Shown in pieces: positions 1-5,892 of a DNA stretch of 6,527 bases (the first letter of the stretch is position 1; each line of letters starts with the position of its first letter). The notes beneath the pieces are model-generated. The model saw only the letters and a program-made list of their open reading frames with translations. It had not been told where the DNA came from and did no database searches. This stretch comes from an uncultured Lachnospiraceae bacterium (lineage in GTDB: Bacteria > Bacillota > Clostridia > Lachnospirales > Lachnospiraceae), in assembly GCA_947589175.1 (NCBI GenBank), contig CANPZR010000146.1, positions 1 through 6,527 of the forward strand. Direction: 5' to 3'. Made by a program: the position numbers and the translations under genes.

Positions 1-12
1 TTAAAAAAAGTG

Positions 13-41
13 TTGACACGGATGAACTTCGGGTGTATGAT
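13..41 (+). promoter_or_regulatory. sigma-A promoter of the GntR/ABC operon
   Basis: TTGACA at 13-18 is a perfect -35 box. It is separated by exactly 17 bp from TATGAT at 36-41, a 5/6 match to the -10 consensus. Transcription should start near 48, inside the inverted repeat that covers 45-83, so a bound repressor would block initiation. The first gene starts at 100, leaving a short leader with no other obvious structure. Confidence 0.8.
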
Positions 42-44
42 GAC

Positions 45-83
45 TGTATCAAGTGTACTAACCGGAATGGTACAGTTGATACA
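45..83. promoter_or_regulatory. YtrA-type operator, nested inverted repeat
   Basis: The 14-base arm TGTATCAAGTGTAC (45-58) is mirrored by GTACAGTTGATACA (70-83) with 13 of 14 positions complementary and an 11-bp centre. Inside it lies AGTGTA (52-57), 13 bp, TACAGT (71-76). This is one base off the AGTGTA-13bp-TACACT site that I recall being reported for Bacillus subtilis YtrA. The site covers the expected transcription start, directly upstream of a YtrA-subfamily GntR gene, which fits autorepression. The repeat is seen directly; binding by this particular regulator is inferred. Confidence 0.75.
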
Positions 84-99
84 CGAGGGAGGTGAGGCA

Positions 100-501
100 G
101 TGGTAAAACTGGATTATCGAAGCGACCAGCCTATTTATGAGCAGATTATTTCACAGTACAAGTACCTGTTGCTGCAGGGCTTTCTGAAAAAGGGGGATTC
201 CATTCCCTCTGTGCGCAAGCTGGCGCTGGAGCTAGATATTACGCCGGGAACCGTGGCGAAGGCCTACCGGGAGCTGGAGAACCAGGGGGTTATCGAGACG
301 GTCCGGGGAAAGGGAACGTATATTGCGGGGATTCCGGAGGGCGATAGCATGAGGAATGAAGGAGTGATCATGAAGGTGAGAGAGACGATGAAGGATCAGC
401 TGGTGGAGCTGATCTACCAGGGACTGGACAAAGAAGAGATTGTAAAGATCGTAGAGGAAATTCTGGACTCTATTCAGAAAGGGGAGGGCAAACATGATTG
501 A
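100..501 (+). CDS. GntR family transcriptional regulator, YtrA subfamily
   Basis: A 133-residue DNA-binding repressor. The winged helix-turn-helix spans about residues 8-75: the opening QPIYEQI (10-16), IPSVRKLA (35-42) and the recognition segment TPGTVAKAYRELE (48-60), then the wing GKGTYI (70-75). The C-terminal part is only about 55 residues, mostly charged helix, too small for a FadR or HutC effector domain and typical of the YtrA subfamily. The GTG start at 100 is chosen because GGGAGGTGA (87-95) sits just upstream and the protein then begins as family members do. The frame is open back to 10, but that extension would run through the promoter and operator. It overlaps the ATPase gene by 8 bp, so it probably autoregulates the whole transporter operon. 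In characterised relatives such operons respond to cell-wall-active compounds; the inducer here is unknown. Confidence 0.92.
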   Translation: MVKLDYRSDQPIYEQIISQYKYLLLQGFLKKGDSIPSVRKLALELDITPGTVAKAYRELENQGVIETVRGKGTYIAGIPEGDSMRNEGVIMKVRETMKDQLVELIYQGLDKEEIVKIVEEILDSIQKGEGKHD

Positions 502-1384
502 AGTCAGCAAACTGGTCAAGGGGTACGCCGGCAGCGGGACGGTGGTACACGGCGTGGATCTCCATGTGGATAAGGGGACGATCCACGGCCTGATCGGACA
601 CAATGGATCGGGCAAGACCACGATTATAAAGTGCCTTACGGGCATTTTCCCGCCGGATGAGGGAGAAGTGAAGGTGGCCGGTCAGACGGTGTACGACAAC
701 CCGGAAGTCAAGGGGAAGATCGGCTATGTGTCGGACGGCAGCTCCATGCTCGGACCCGGATATAAGATCCGGCGCCTGGTGGAGATGTACGACCACATTT
801 TCCCGAATTTTTCAAAAGAGGAATTTTACCTCTTAAATAAGATGTTTCAGATCAACGCGAACAAGAGGGTCAGCCAGCTCTCCAAGGGCCAGCAGATGAG
901 GGTCTCCTTTATGCTGAATATGGCGAGGCGGCCGGAGGTGCTCATTCTGGATGAGCCCACGTCGGGGCTGGACGCCATGGCGAAGAAGGATCTTCTGGAC
1001 ACGCTCGTTTCCGCCGTGGAGCACGACGAGATGACGGTCCTGATCTCCTCCCATCACCTGGAGCAGCTGGAAAAGATCTGCGACGCGGTGACGGTGATTT
1101 CCCATGGACGGGTGGACATTGAGGATGAATTAGACGAAGTGACCGGCCAGATCATGAAATATCAGGTGGTGTTCCCGGAAGGGGCGCCCAAGGGCCTCTA
1201 TGAGCGGAAGGAGATCTGCGACATTTCCAATGTGGGAAGCGTATATACGATTGTGGTTCCCCGGTCGGCGGCGTCCTTTGAGGAGGATATGAGAAAGGAC
1301 GGAGCCGTGGTGGTGGAGCCGCTTCAAGTGGGACTGGAGGAAAGTTTTGTGTATATGAACCGTCTGAAAGAGAGGGGTGAGTGA
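494..1384 (+). CDS. ABC transporter ATP-binding protein (YtrB-like)
   Basis: A 296-residue nucleotide-binding subunit that would power the permease encoded next. Visible motifs are Walker A GHNGSGKTT (35-43), signature LSKGQ (129-133), Walker B VLILDEP (149-155), D-loop SGLD (157-160) and switch histidine H187 in ISSHH. The usual Q-loop glutamine is not evident: the segment after IGYV reads SDGSS, with D81 near the expected place, as in several exporter ATPases of the GntR-linked type. About 80 residues follow the catalytic core and have no recognised domain; similar C-terminal extensions occur in BcrA/YtrB-type ATPases. The ATG at 494 lies within the end of the GntR gene and follows GGGGAGGG (481-488), so the two are translationally coupled. 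The substrate cannot be read from sequence; antimicrobial-peptide or lipid-linked export is the family-based guess. Confidence 0.93.
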   Translation: MIEVSKLVKGYAGSGTVVHGVDLHVDKGTIHGLIGHNGSGKTTIIKCLTGIFPPDEGEVKVAGQTVYDNPEVKGKIGYVSDGSSMLGPGYKIRRLVEMYDHIFPNFSKEEFYLLNKMFQINANKRVSQLSKGQQMRVSFMLNMARRPEVLILDEPTSGLDAMAKKDLLDTLVSAVEHDEMTVLISSHHLEQLEKICDAVTVISHGRVDIEDELDEVTGQIMKYQVVFPEGAPKGLYERKEICDISNVGSVYTIVVPRSAASFEEDMRKDGAVVVEPLQVGLEESFVYMNRLKERGE

Positions 1385-1385
1385 T

Positions 1386-2528
1386 TTGTCAGCTAAAAAA
1401 GAATTGTTTTTGTATGAATTGAGAACGACCCGGTGGTTTCTGCTCATTGGCATGATCTGGGCGCTTTTGGTCACCCTGGCGCAGTATATCTGCATGATCG
1501 GTTTTTTTCCCGCAATGAGCGGGCCGGACGAGATGTGGATGGTCGAGCAGATGGAGTCGGGGGCCCTGTTCGGCGTGAGCCTGTATCGGACGCTGGGGCC
1601 CAGTATGCTGCTGGCGCCGGCTGTTCTGGGACTCATGGCCTGCTTTCAGTTCCGGGATTTTCAGAGCAAGAGAAAGCGCGAGTACATGATGGCCCTGCCT
1701 TTTACCCAGAAGGAAAAATTCATGATGCGCGCGGGAGTGGGCTATGGCATTGTTTCCCTTGTCAGCCTCGTGATGGGAACCGGCGTGATGATCGTCCGCC
1801 TGTCTTTTGAGCATGATATTGTAAAGAGAAATATGCTGCGGCCGGATTATGTGGCGGCGCTGTCCGGCGATACGCCGTGGCATACCCTCCGCACGGTGTT
1901 CTTAGTCTGGGCGATGCTCCTGGCTGTCTATTCCGTGTATGTCCTGGCGGAGAGCGTGGTCCATGTCTCCGTGCTGGCGACGATTATGGGACTGGGCGTG
2001 ATGGTCGCTCCGGCGGTATTGTATTTCGTGGTCGTGTACAACAACCTGTCAACGGTGAGATTGGCGGGAATCGGCGTCAAATTATATGAGCATTTGAGTG
2101 GGAAATTTGTGTACTGCGGCATACTGGGAGGAAGCGCCCTGGGGAGCTTCAGAACGGATAATTACGGGGTCAATGCCCGGTATCCGGGAAACTGGATCGC
2201 GATATTTGTCCTGTTGATCGCCATATTTTTGATCTGTACGGCGCTCGCGTACCTGGCTGTCCGGCGGATGGACCCGGCGCGGATGGGGATGGTGGTCTCC
2301 CAAAAGCTGGCGCGGAATGTGCTGAGCCTGGGAATCAGCGTGTGCGCCGCCACCTGCGTCTGGGGATTTTTGTTTGAAATGACCTCTTATCATTATTTTG
2401 ACTCGGGGTTATCCAATGCGGCAAGAGCGGAGGTCTGGGGACATATCGCACTGTATCTGGCGCTGTGGGCGGCCAGTGTCTTTGGCCTGTATCTGCTGTG
2501 CCGGAAACTGTTAAAGATCACCCATTAA
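1386..2528 (+). CDS. ABC-2 type transporter permease subunit
   Basis: A membrane protein of 380 residues with about eight hydrophobic segments by eye: near 17-41, 73-89, 118-138, 168-188, 192-218, 270-293, 312-331 and 352-372. After the second segment comes a basic cytoplasmic loop ending in EYMMALPFTQKEKF (99-112). It resembles the LP(I/V)SRKE-type motif seen in ABC-2 exporter permeases and is a plausible ATPase contact. The TTG at 1386 is preferred because AGGGGTGA (1373-1380) is properly spaced for it. An in-frame GTG at 1377 would add three residues but sits on top of that ribosome binding site. Only one permease gene is present, so the complex is presumably a homodimer paired with two copies of the upstream ATPase. 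The start choice is uncertain; the assignment as a permease is secure. Confidence 0.88.
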   Translation: MSAKKELFLYELRTTRWFLLIGMIWALLVTLAQYICMIGFFPAMSGPDEMWMVEQMESGALFGVSLYRTLGPSMLLAPAVLGLMACFQFRDFQSKRKREYMMALPFTQKEKFMMRAGVGYGIVSLVSLVMGTGVMIVRLSFEHDIVKRNMLRPDYVAALSGDTPWHTLRTVFLVWAMLLAVYSVYVLAESVVHVSVLATIMGLGVMVAPAVLYFVVVYNNLSTVRLAGIGVKLYEHLSGKFVYCGILGGSALGSFRTDNYGVNARYPGNWIAIFVLLIAIFLICTALAYLAVRRMDPARMGMVVSQKLARNVLSLGISVCAATCVWGFLFEMTSYHYFDSGLSNAARAEVWGHIALYLALWAASVFGLYLLCRKLLKITH

Positions 2529-2545
2529 GGAAGGGAGGATTCAGA

Positions 2546-3577
2546 TTGAAGAAAAAATTTTGCGCGGTGCTGTTTGTCTCGGCCCTGATACTGTCGGGAT
2601 GCGGGATGAACGACACGCTCTATAAACAGGTGAAGAAGGAAGTTTCATTTTCCAATTTTACTTCCACAGATATAGATTTGTGGAAAGCGGCAAGGGCGGA
2701 AGAAAAGGAAAACCTCTGCGTATATGAGGCGAAGAAGCAGCAGGTTCAGGAGTTTTTAAAAAAGACCGACGAGCAGTTCCCGGAGACGCATTTTCAACTG
2801 TATTTCCCGGATGCGGGAAAGGACGCGAATGCCTCCGATTGGCAGAAGCTGAATCAGATTATGGAAAAATCCATCCGGAATTACGATGGATCCGACGCGA
2901 TCGAGGGGTCTCAGACTTTATATGAGGAGGATATGAAACGCTACCTGGCCATGTGCGAGGATCTGGGATATGCCGGGGTGTCGCGCCTGATGGACAAGGA
3001 TGCGGAGTGGCCGTCTACGGTTGTGAGCCGTGGCGTTAAATTCTGCATGTCTGTTTATCCCGAGGGTGAATGGAATGCATATGACGATTATGAGAATGGC
3101 GGGAAAAACGGCGGGAAACTGGTGTACAATCTGGAAATTAAGTTTTCCAATCTTTTCGGCCCGAAAAAGTACATGGATATTCTGGAAAACCAGGCAGGGG
3201 GCGGCTTTTTCGCGAGCAGCGTGATTCAGGGCGGCTATGTGGACCGGATTCACCTGCAGAGCAGCTATGACCACCCGGATATTCCGTACAACAAAGTGAT
3301 CAATTATTATCTGAAGGACGGGGAGCCGGTCCAGTTGGAGACGGATATCGAGCGTCACAAAGACGCAGATGGAAAACCGGTCTTTGACGAGAGGGAAAAG
3401 CAGGGCATGACGTCGCTTCTCGCCCATATGTCCGGTGACGAGGCCGCGGCGGAGACCTTTGTGGAGAATTTTGACCTGTCCGGTGAAAAGGAAGGGATTA
3501 TCGGGAGCTGCCGGTGGCAGTGGAAGAAGGTTAAATATAATGTGTGGAAGCTGATTGTCTCCCGCGAGGATGGATAA
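2546..3577 (+). CDS. Putative lipoprotein of unknown family
   Basis: A 343-residue exported protein that I do not recognise. The N-terminus MKKKFCAVLFVSALILSGC is a classic type II signal peptide: a KKK n-region, a hydrophobic core and the lipobox LSGC, with C19 the expected lipidated residue. The mature part is hydrophilic and acidic, rich in Asp, Glu, Lys and Tyr, has no further membrane segment, and contains a Gly-rich stretch (YENGGKNGGK). The TTG at 2546 is chosen because GGGAGGA (2533-2539) precedes it at good spacing and the protein then opens with the signal peptide. Reading further upstream would overlap the permease gene out of register with any export signal. It lies 17 bp after the permease and 10 bp before folA, so it probably works with the transporter on the outer face of the membrane, as an accessory or sensor. 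That role is inferred only from position. Confidence 0.8.
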   Translation: MKKKFCAVLFVSALILSGCGMNDTLYKQVKKEVSFSNFTSTDIDLWKAARAEEKENLCVYEAKKQQVQEFLKKTDEQFPETHFQLYFPDAGKDANASDWQKLNQIMEKSIRNYDGSDAIEGSQTLYEEDMKRYLAMCEDLGYAGVSRLMDKDAEWPSTVVSRGVKFCMSVYPEGEWNAYDDYENGGKNGGKLVYNLEIKFSNLFGPKKYMDILENQAGGGFFASSVIQGGYVDRIHLQSSYDHPDIPYNKVINYYLKDGEPVQLETDIERHKDADGKPVFDEREKQGMTSLLAHMSGDEAAAETFVENFDLSGEKEGIIGSCRWQWKKVKYNVWKLIVSREDG

Positions 3578-3587
3578 GGGGTGAATT

Positions 3588-4079
3588 ATGATAACTCTAG
3601 TGGCGGCGGTGGCGAAGAACCGCGTAATTGGAAATAAGGGGAAAATACCCTGGGATCTGCCGGAGGACCGGCGGCATTTTAAGGAGCTGACGATGGGGCA
3701 CGCGCTCGTGATGGGGCGGCGCACCTTTGAGGAAATCGGCCGCCCGCTGCCGGGGCGCCGGACTTATATTGTCTCATCGACAATTTCCCGGCAGGGGGAA
3801 AATTGCCGGACGGTCTCGTCGCTCGCGGAGGCGCTGGAAATAGAAAAGGACTCGGAGATTTTTATATGCGGCGGGGCCATGCTCTACGAGGAGGGTATGG
3901 CAGTGGCCGACCGCATCTGCCTTACGGAGCTCGACTGGGAGGCGGAGGGGGATGTTTTCTTCCCGGAAATAGACCGGACGGTGTTTCGGGAGACGGAGCG
4001 CGAATATAGGGAGGGCGGCTACAGCTTTGTTACTTATGAAAAAAATTGTAGAAAATATGCGCGAAAAAAATTTGCATAA
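3588..4079 (+). CDS. folA: Dihydrofolate reductase
   Basis: Reduces dihydrofolate to tetrahydrofolate with NADPH, in the cytoplasm. The 163-residue protein aligns without gaps to the first half of the E. coli enzyme. It has A6/A7, IGNKGKIPWDLP (14-25) with W22, the catalytic acid D27 and F31 of the folate site. The NADPH-binding MGRRTFEEIGRPLPGR (42-57) carries R44, T46, R52 and R57. The cofactor glycine pair is G95-G96, with Y100, and the family's late TELDWEAEGDVFFPEID segment is present. ATG 3588 follows AAGGGGTGA (3576-3584). It sits 10 bp after the lipoprotein gene and is probably the last gene of the operon. The family usually ends soon after the conserved YEK. Here a basic tail, NCRKYARKKFA, is encoded by the first two units of the A-tract repeat. 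Confidence 0.96.
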   Translation: MITLVAAVAKNRVIGNKGKIPWDLPEDRRHFKELTMGHALVMGRRTFEEIGRPLPGRRTYIVSSTISRQGENCRTVSSLAEALEIEKDSEIFICGGAMLYEEGMAVADRICLTELDWEAEGDVFFPEIDRTVFRETEREYREGGYSFVTYEKNCRKYARKKFA

Positions 4080-4193
4080 AGTATGTGTAAAAAAATTGCA
4101 AAATTCTATGCAAAAAAAATTTACAAAGATGTATGCAAAAAAATTTTGCATAAACCCTGTGCAAAAAAATTTTACAAAAATATATGCAAAATT
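4035..4193. repeat. Degenerate ~25-bp tandem repeat with phased A7 tracts
   Basis: Seven units begin with TATG or TGTG at 4035, 4056, 4082, 4107, 4132, 4158 and 4183 (the last one truncated). Each of the first six contains a run of 7 A (8 in the fourth) followed directly by 2-4 T; the runs start at 4039, 4064, 4089, 4112, 4137 and 4163. The consensus is roughly TATGCA6-7TTTTRCAWAAA. Many units are palindromic. The one at 4132 has arms TATGCAAAA and TTTTGCATA separated by only AAA, and TTTTGCA (4144-4150) can also pair with TGCAAAA (4160-4166) across the next boundary. The units are too close and degenerate for a CRISPR array. The array starts within folA and ends just before the promoter of the next gene. 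Its function is unknown: protein binding, DNA bending, an UP element or simple expansion are all possible. Confidence 0.85.
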
Positions 4194-4202
4194 GGGATAA
4201 TG

Positions 4203-4211
4203 TGGTATACT
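4203..4211 (+). promoter_or_regulatory. Extended -10 promoter of the MIP-family gene
   Basis: TGG followed by TATACT (4206-4211) forms an extended -10 element, giving a start near 4218 and a leader of about 30 bases. No convincing -35 box lies 16-18 bp upstream (that position reads TATGCA). The upstream DNA is the A-tract array, which could substitute as an UP-like element. An alternative, TTTACA (4171-4176) with GATAAT (4196-4201), has an over-long 19-bp spacer. A strong ribosome binding site, AAGGAGG (4232-4238), follows. Confidence 0.6.
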
Positions 4212-4248
4212 GGAAGAAAAATAGAGAGCATAAGGAGGAAATGGTTTT

Positions 4249-4983
4249 ATGATGTACTTTTCTGAGTTTGCAGGCAGTCTGATTTTTCTTCTGGGCGGCT
4301 ATGCGTACATGTGTAATATCAACCTGAAAAGCACCCTTGTTTCTACGCTGAATTACATCGAGCTGGTATTTGCATGGAGCCTGGCAGTTGGATTCGGTCT
4401 GGCGGTTTCCGTTATTCTCGGAGGCCCCGGTTATCTGAATCCTGGCGTTGTCCTGGGAAGCATGATCTGGAACGGTCTGGCGTTTTCAGAGGCCATGATC
4501 TATCTGCTGATGGAGTTTTTGGCAGCGGGCGCGGCGATGATCATTTGTATGATCTTCTTCTGGGATTCCTTTAAGGATTCCGGCGATGCTCCGAAGCGCG
4601 GCATCTTCTCTGCTTATCCGACCAAGAAGAATCTTGCGCTGAACTTCGTTCAGGAGCTGATTGCGACATTTGTGTTCCTGTTCCTGGTATTCATCTGCAT
4701 TGCCGGCGTCAGCGACCTCAAGGGCGGCAATCAGGCGCTGATCGTGGGAATTGTGGGCTTCGCGTCCGTAGCGCTTCTGTCCCTCTCCCTGAACAGCACC
4801 GGGTTCAGCATGAACGCTATGCGTTCCGTATTCAGCAGCGTCTGGTTCGCAATCCTGCCATTCCCGAATAAGGGACAGGAAAAGGTGGACTGGGTGTACC
4901 AGCTGGTGGTAAACCTGGTAGGTTCCTCCATCGGAGGTATCCTGGCTGTAATCGCCACGACCTGTATCAAAAATGCACTGTAA
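4249..4983 (+). CDS. MIP family channel, divergent aquaglyceroporin (GlpF-like)
   Basis: A six-helix membrane channel of 244 residues, expected to let glycerol or another small neutral solute cross the cytoplasmic membrane. It shows the two-fold MIP plan. Half one has E6 in FSEFAGS and the first pore box as YLNPGVVLG (62-70). Half two has E136 in VQELIAT and the second box as TGFSMNAMR (184-192). A GlpF-like FSAYP lies at 120-124. Compared with E. coli GlpF, the filter residues W48, F200 and R206 correspond to W43, F186 and R192, so glycerol-type selectivity is plausible. Both signature NPA boxes are changed, to NPG (64-66) and NAM (189-191). The first of two adjacent ATG codons (4249) is taken for its spacing from AAGGAGG. 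It has its own promoter and terminator and no glycerol kinase nearby, so the real solute is uncertain. Confidence 0.85.
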   Translation: MMYFSEFAGSLIFLLGGYAYMCNINLKSTLVSTLNYIELVFAWSLAVGFGLAVSVILGGPGYLNPGVVLGSMIWNGLAFSEAMIYLLMEFLAAGAAMIICMIFFWDSFKDSGDAPKRGIFSAYPTKKNLALNFVQELIATFVFLFLVFICIAGVSDLKGGNQALIVGIVGFASVALLSLSLNSTGFSMNAMRSVFSSVWFAILPFPNKGQEKVDWVYQLVVNLVGSSIGGILAVIATTCIKNAL

Positions 4984-5008
4984 ACGTACATAATATCATA
5001 AGGGAAAG

Positions 5009-5042
5009 AGCCGTTCCATCGGGTGTATGGAATGGCTTTTTT
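5009..5042 (+). terminator. Intrinsic terminator after the MIP-family gene
   Basis: AGCCGTTCCAT (5009-5019) pairs with ATGGAATGGCT (5027-5037) over 11 bp with one G-U pair, around a 7-base loop, and runs straight into six T (5037-5042). It lies 26 bp past the stop codon. It isolates the channel gene from the response regulator downstream. Confidence 0.92.
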
Positions 5043-5089
5043 CTGATACGCCCATTTCTTACAATTTTATTATATTTTCTTTTCCCGCA

Positions 5090-5118
5090 TTGCGCATTTT
5101 AATAAAAAGAGATAAAAT
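5090..5118 (+). promoter_or_regulatory. Probable promoter of the response regulator gene
   Basis: TTGCGC (5090-5095), 17 bp, TAAAAT (5113-5118) gives a weak -35 and a fair -10. A start near 5125 would leave a leader of under 20 bases, just enough for the AAGGAGAGG ribosome binding site (5130-5138). A weak -35 would fit a promoter that needs an activator, possibly the regulator itself, but this is inference. The A/T richness makes other -10 choices possible. Confidence 0.5.
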
Positions 5119-5143
5119 AAAAAAAATACAAGGAGAGGCGACA

Positions 5144-5848
5144 ATGGCGGAGGAGACAATTTTAGTAGTAGATGATGAGAAAGAAATTGCAGATCTGGTC
5201 GAGGTTTATCTCACAAACGACGGCTATCAGGTCTGCAAATTTTATAATGCGGCGGACGCGCTCAGATGCGTGGAACGGGAGAAGATCGATCTGGCCATTC
5301 TGGATGTGATGCTGCCGGACATGGACGGCTTTGCCCTGTGCCAGAAAATTAGAGAGCGCCATTTTTTCCCGATTATTCTTCTGACAGCGCGGGTGGAGAA
5401 CCAGGACAAAATCACGGGGCTGACGCTGGGCGCGGACGACTATGTGACCAAGCCCTTTCAGCCGCTGGAGCTGGTGGCTCGCGTCAAGACGCAGCTGCGG
5501 CGCTACACCCGCTATAACCCGGCGGGCGCGGCGAAGGACGACAGGGATGAGATCGACATCCGCGGGCTGCATATTTCCGAGGAGCATCACCGTTGCACCC
5601 TGAACGGAAAGGAGCTGGCGCTGACGCCGATCGAGTTTAATATCCTCTGGTATCTGTGCCGCCATCAGGGGCAGGTCGTTTCCTCCGAGAAATTGTATGA
5701 AAAGGTGTGGGGCGAGAAATATCTGGACAGCAACAATACAGTGATGGCCCATATCGCGAGGCTACGGGAAAAGATGGGCGAGCCCGCGAGAAAGCCGAAG
5801 TATATCAAGACGATCTGGGGAGTGGGATATACGATTGAGAGCGGGTAG
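5144..5848 (+). CDS. VanR-like OmpR-family response regulator
   Basis: A 234-residue two-component regulator. The receiver domain (about 4-118) has the acidic pair D10-D11, phosphoacceptor D54 in LDVMLPD, T81 in ILLTAR and K103 in TKPF. The C-terminal winged helix (about 132-232) has LTPIEFNILWYLC, VVSSEKLYEKVWG and the closing KYIKTIWGVGYTIE. Several blocks resemble enterococcal VanR as I recall it, including DEKEIADLVE, DLAILDVMLP, CQKIR, ITGLTLGADDYVTKPF and LVARVKTQLRRY. VanR-like is a family label, not evidence of glycopeptide resistance: no vanS, vanH, ligase or vanX gene is here. ATG 5144 follows AAGGAGAGG. The frame is open upstream to 5027, but that would start inside the preceding terminator. 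No sensor kinase follows, so its partner must be encoded elsewhere or be lost. Confidence 0.92.
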   Translation: MAEETILVVDDEKEIADLVEVYLTNDGYQVCKFYNAADALRCVEREKIDLAILDVMLPDMDGFALCQKIRERHFFPIILLTARVENQDKITGLTLGADDYVTKPFQPLELVARVKTQLRRYTRYNPAGAAKDDRDEIDIRGLHISEEHHRCTLNGKELALTPIEFNILWYLCRHQGQVVSSEKLYEKVWGEKYLDSNNTVMAHIARLREKMGEPARKPKYIKTIWGVGYTIESG

Positions 5849-5892
5849 TTGATGGCAGATGAGAAACTGCTACTCTCTATCGCCCCGTCGCG

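Noticed and set aside
10..99. N-terminal extension of the GntR gene to an upstream start
   Set aside because: The extra codons cover the promoter and operator and add residues not expected before the winged-helix domain; GTG 100 has a strong ribosome binding site.
1377..1385. GTG start for the permease three codons upstream
   Set aside because: The GTG overlaps the Shine-Dalgarno sequence AGGGGTGA, which is well spaced only for TTG 1386. Not excluded, and it changes only three residues.
2465..2545. Upstream ATG for the lipoprotein
   Set aside because: It lies deep inside the permease gene and would bury the signal peptide behind 27 non-conserved residues.
2918..3724. 268-codon open frame on the minus strand
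   Set aside because: It lies antisense to the lipoprotein and folA genes, has no recognisable motif, and is explained by the codon bias of the + strand genes.
4035..4193. CRISPR array
   Set aside because: Units of about 25 bp abut one another with no unique spacers of 30 bp or more, and there are no cas genes nearby.
4241..4252. Three-codon leader frame ATG GTT TTA TGA overlapping the channel start
   Set aside because: It begins only two bases after the Shine-Dalgarno sequence, too close for initiation, and probably arises by chance.
4083..4265. 60-codon frame made largely of the A-tract repeats (Lys/Cys/Tyr-rich peptide)
   Set aside because: It has no ribosome binding site, consists of repeat units whose lengths are not multiples of three, and runs through the promoter and ribosome binding site of the next gene.
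5027..5143. N-terminal extension of the response regulator
   Set aside because: It would start inside the intrinsic terminator and cross the likely promoter; ATG 5144 gives a normal receiver-domain start.
5162..5752. 196-codon open frame on the minus strand
   Set aside because: It is antisense to the clearly identified response regulator and has no family features.
5144..5848. Part of a glycopeptide-resistance (van) cluster
   Set aside because: Only the regulator resembles a van gene; no sensor kinase, dehydrogenase, ligase or dipeptidase gene is present in the window.
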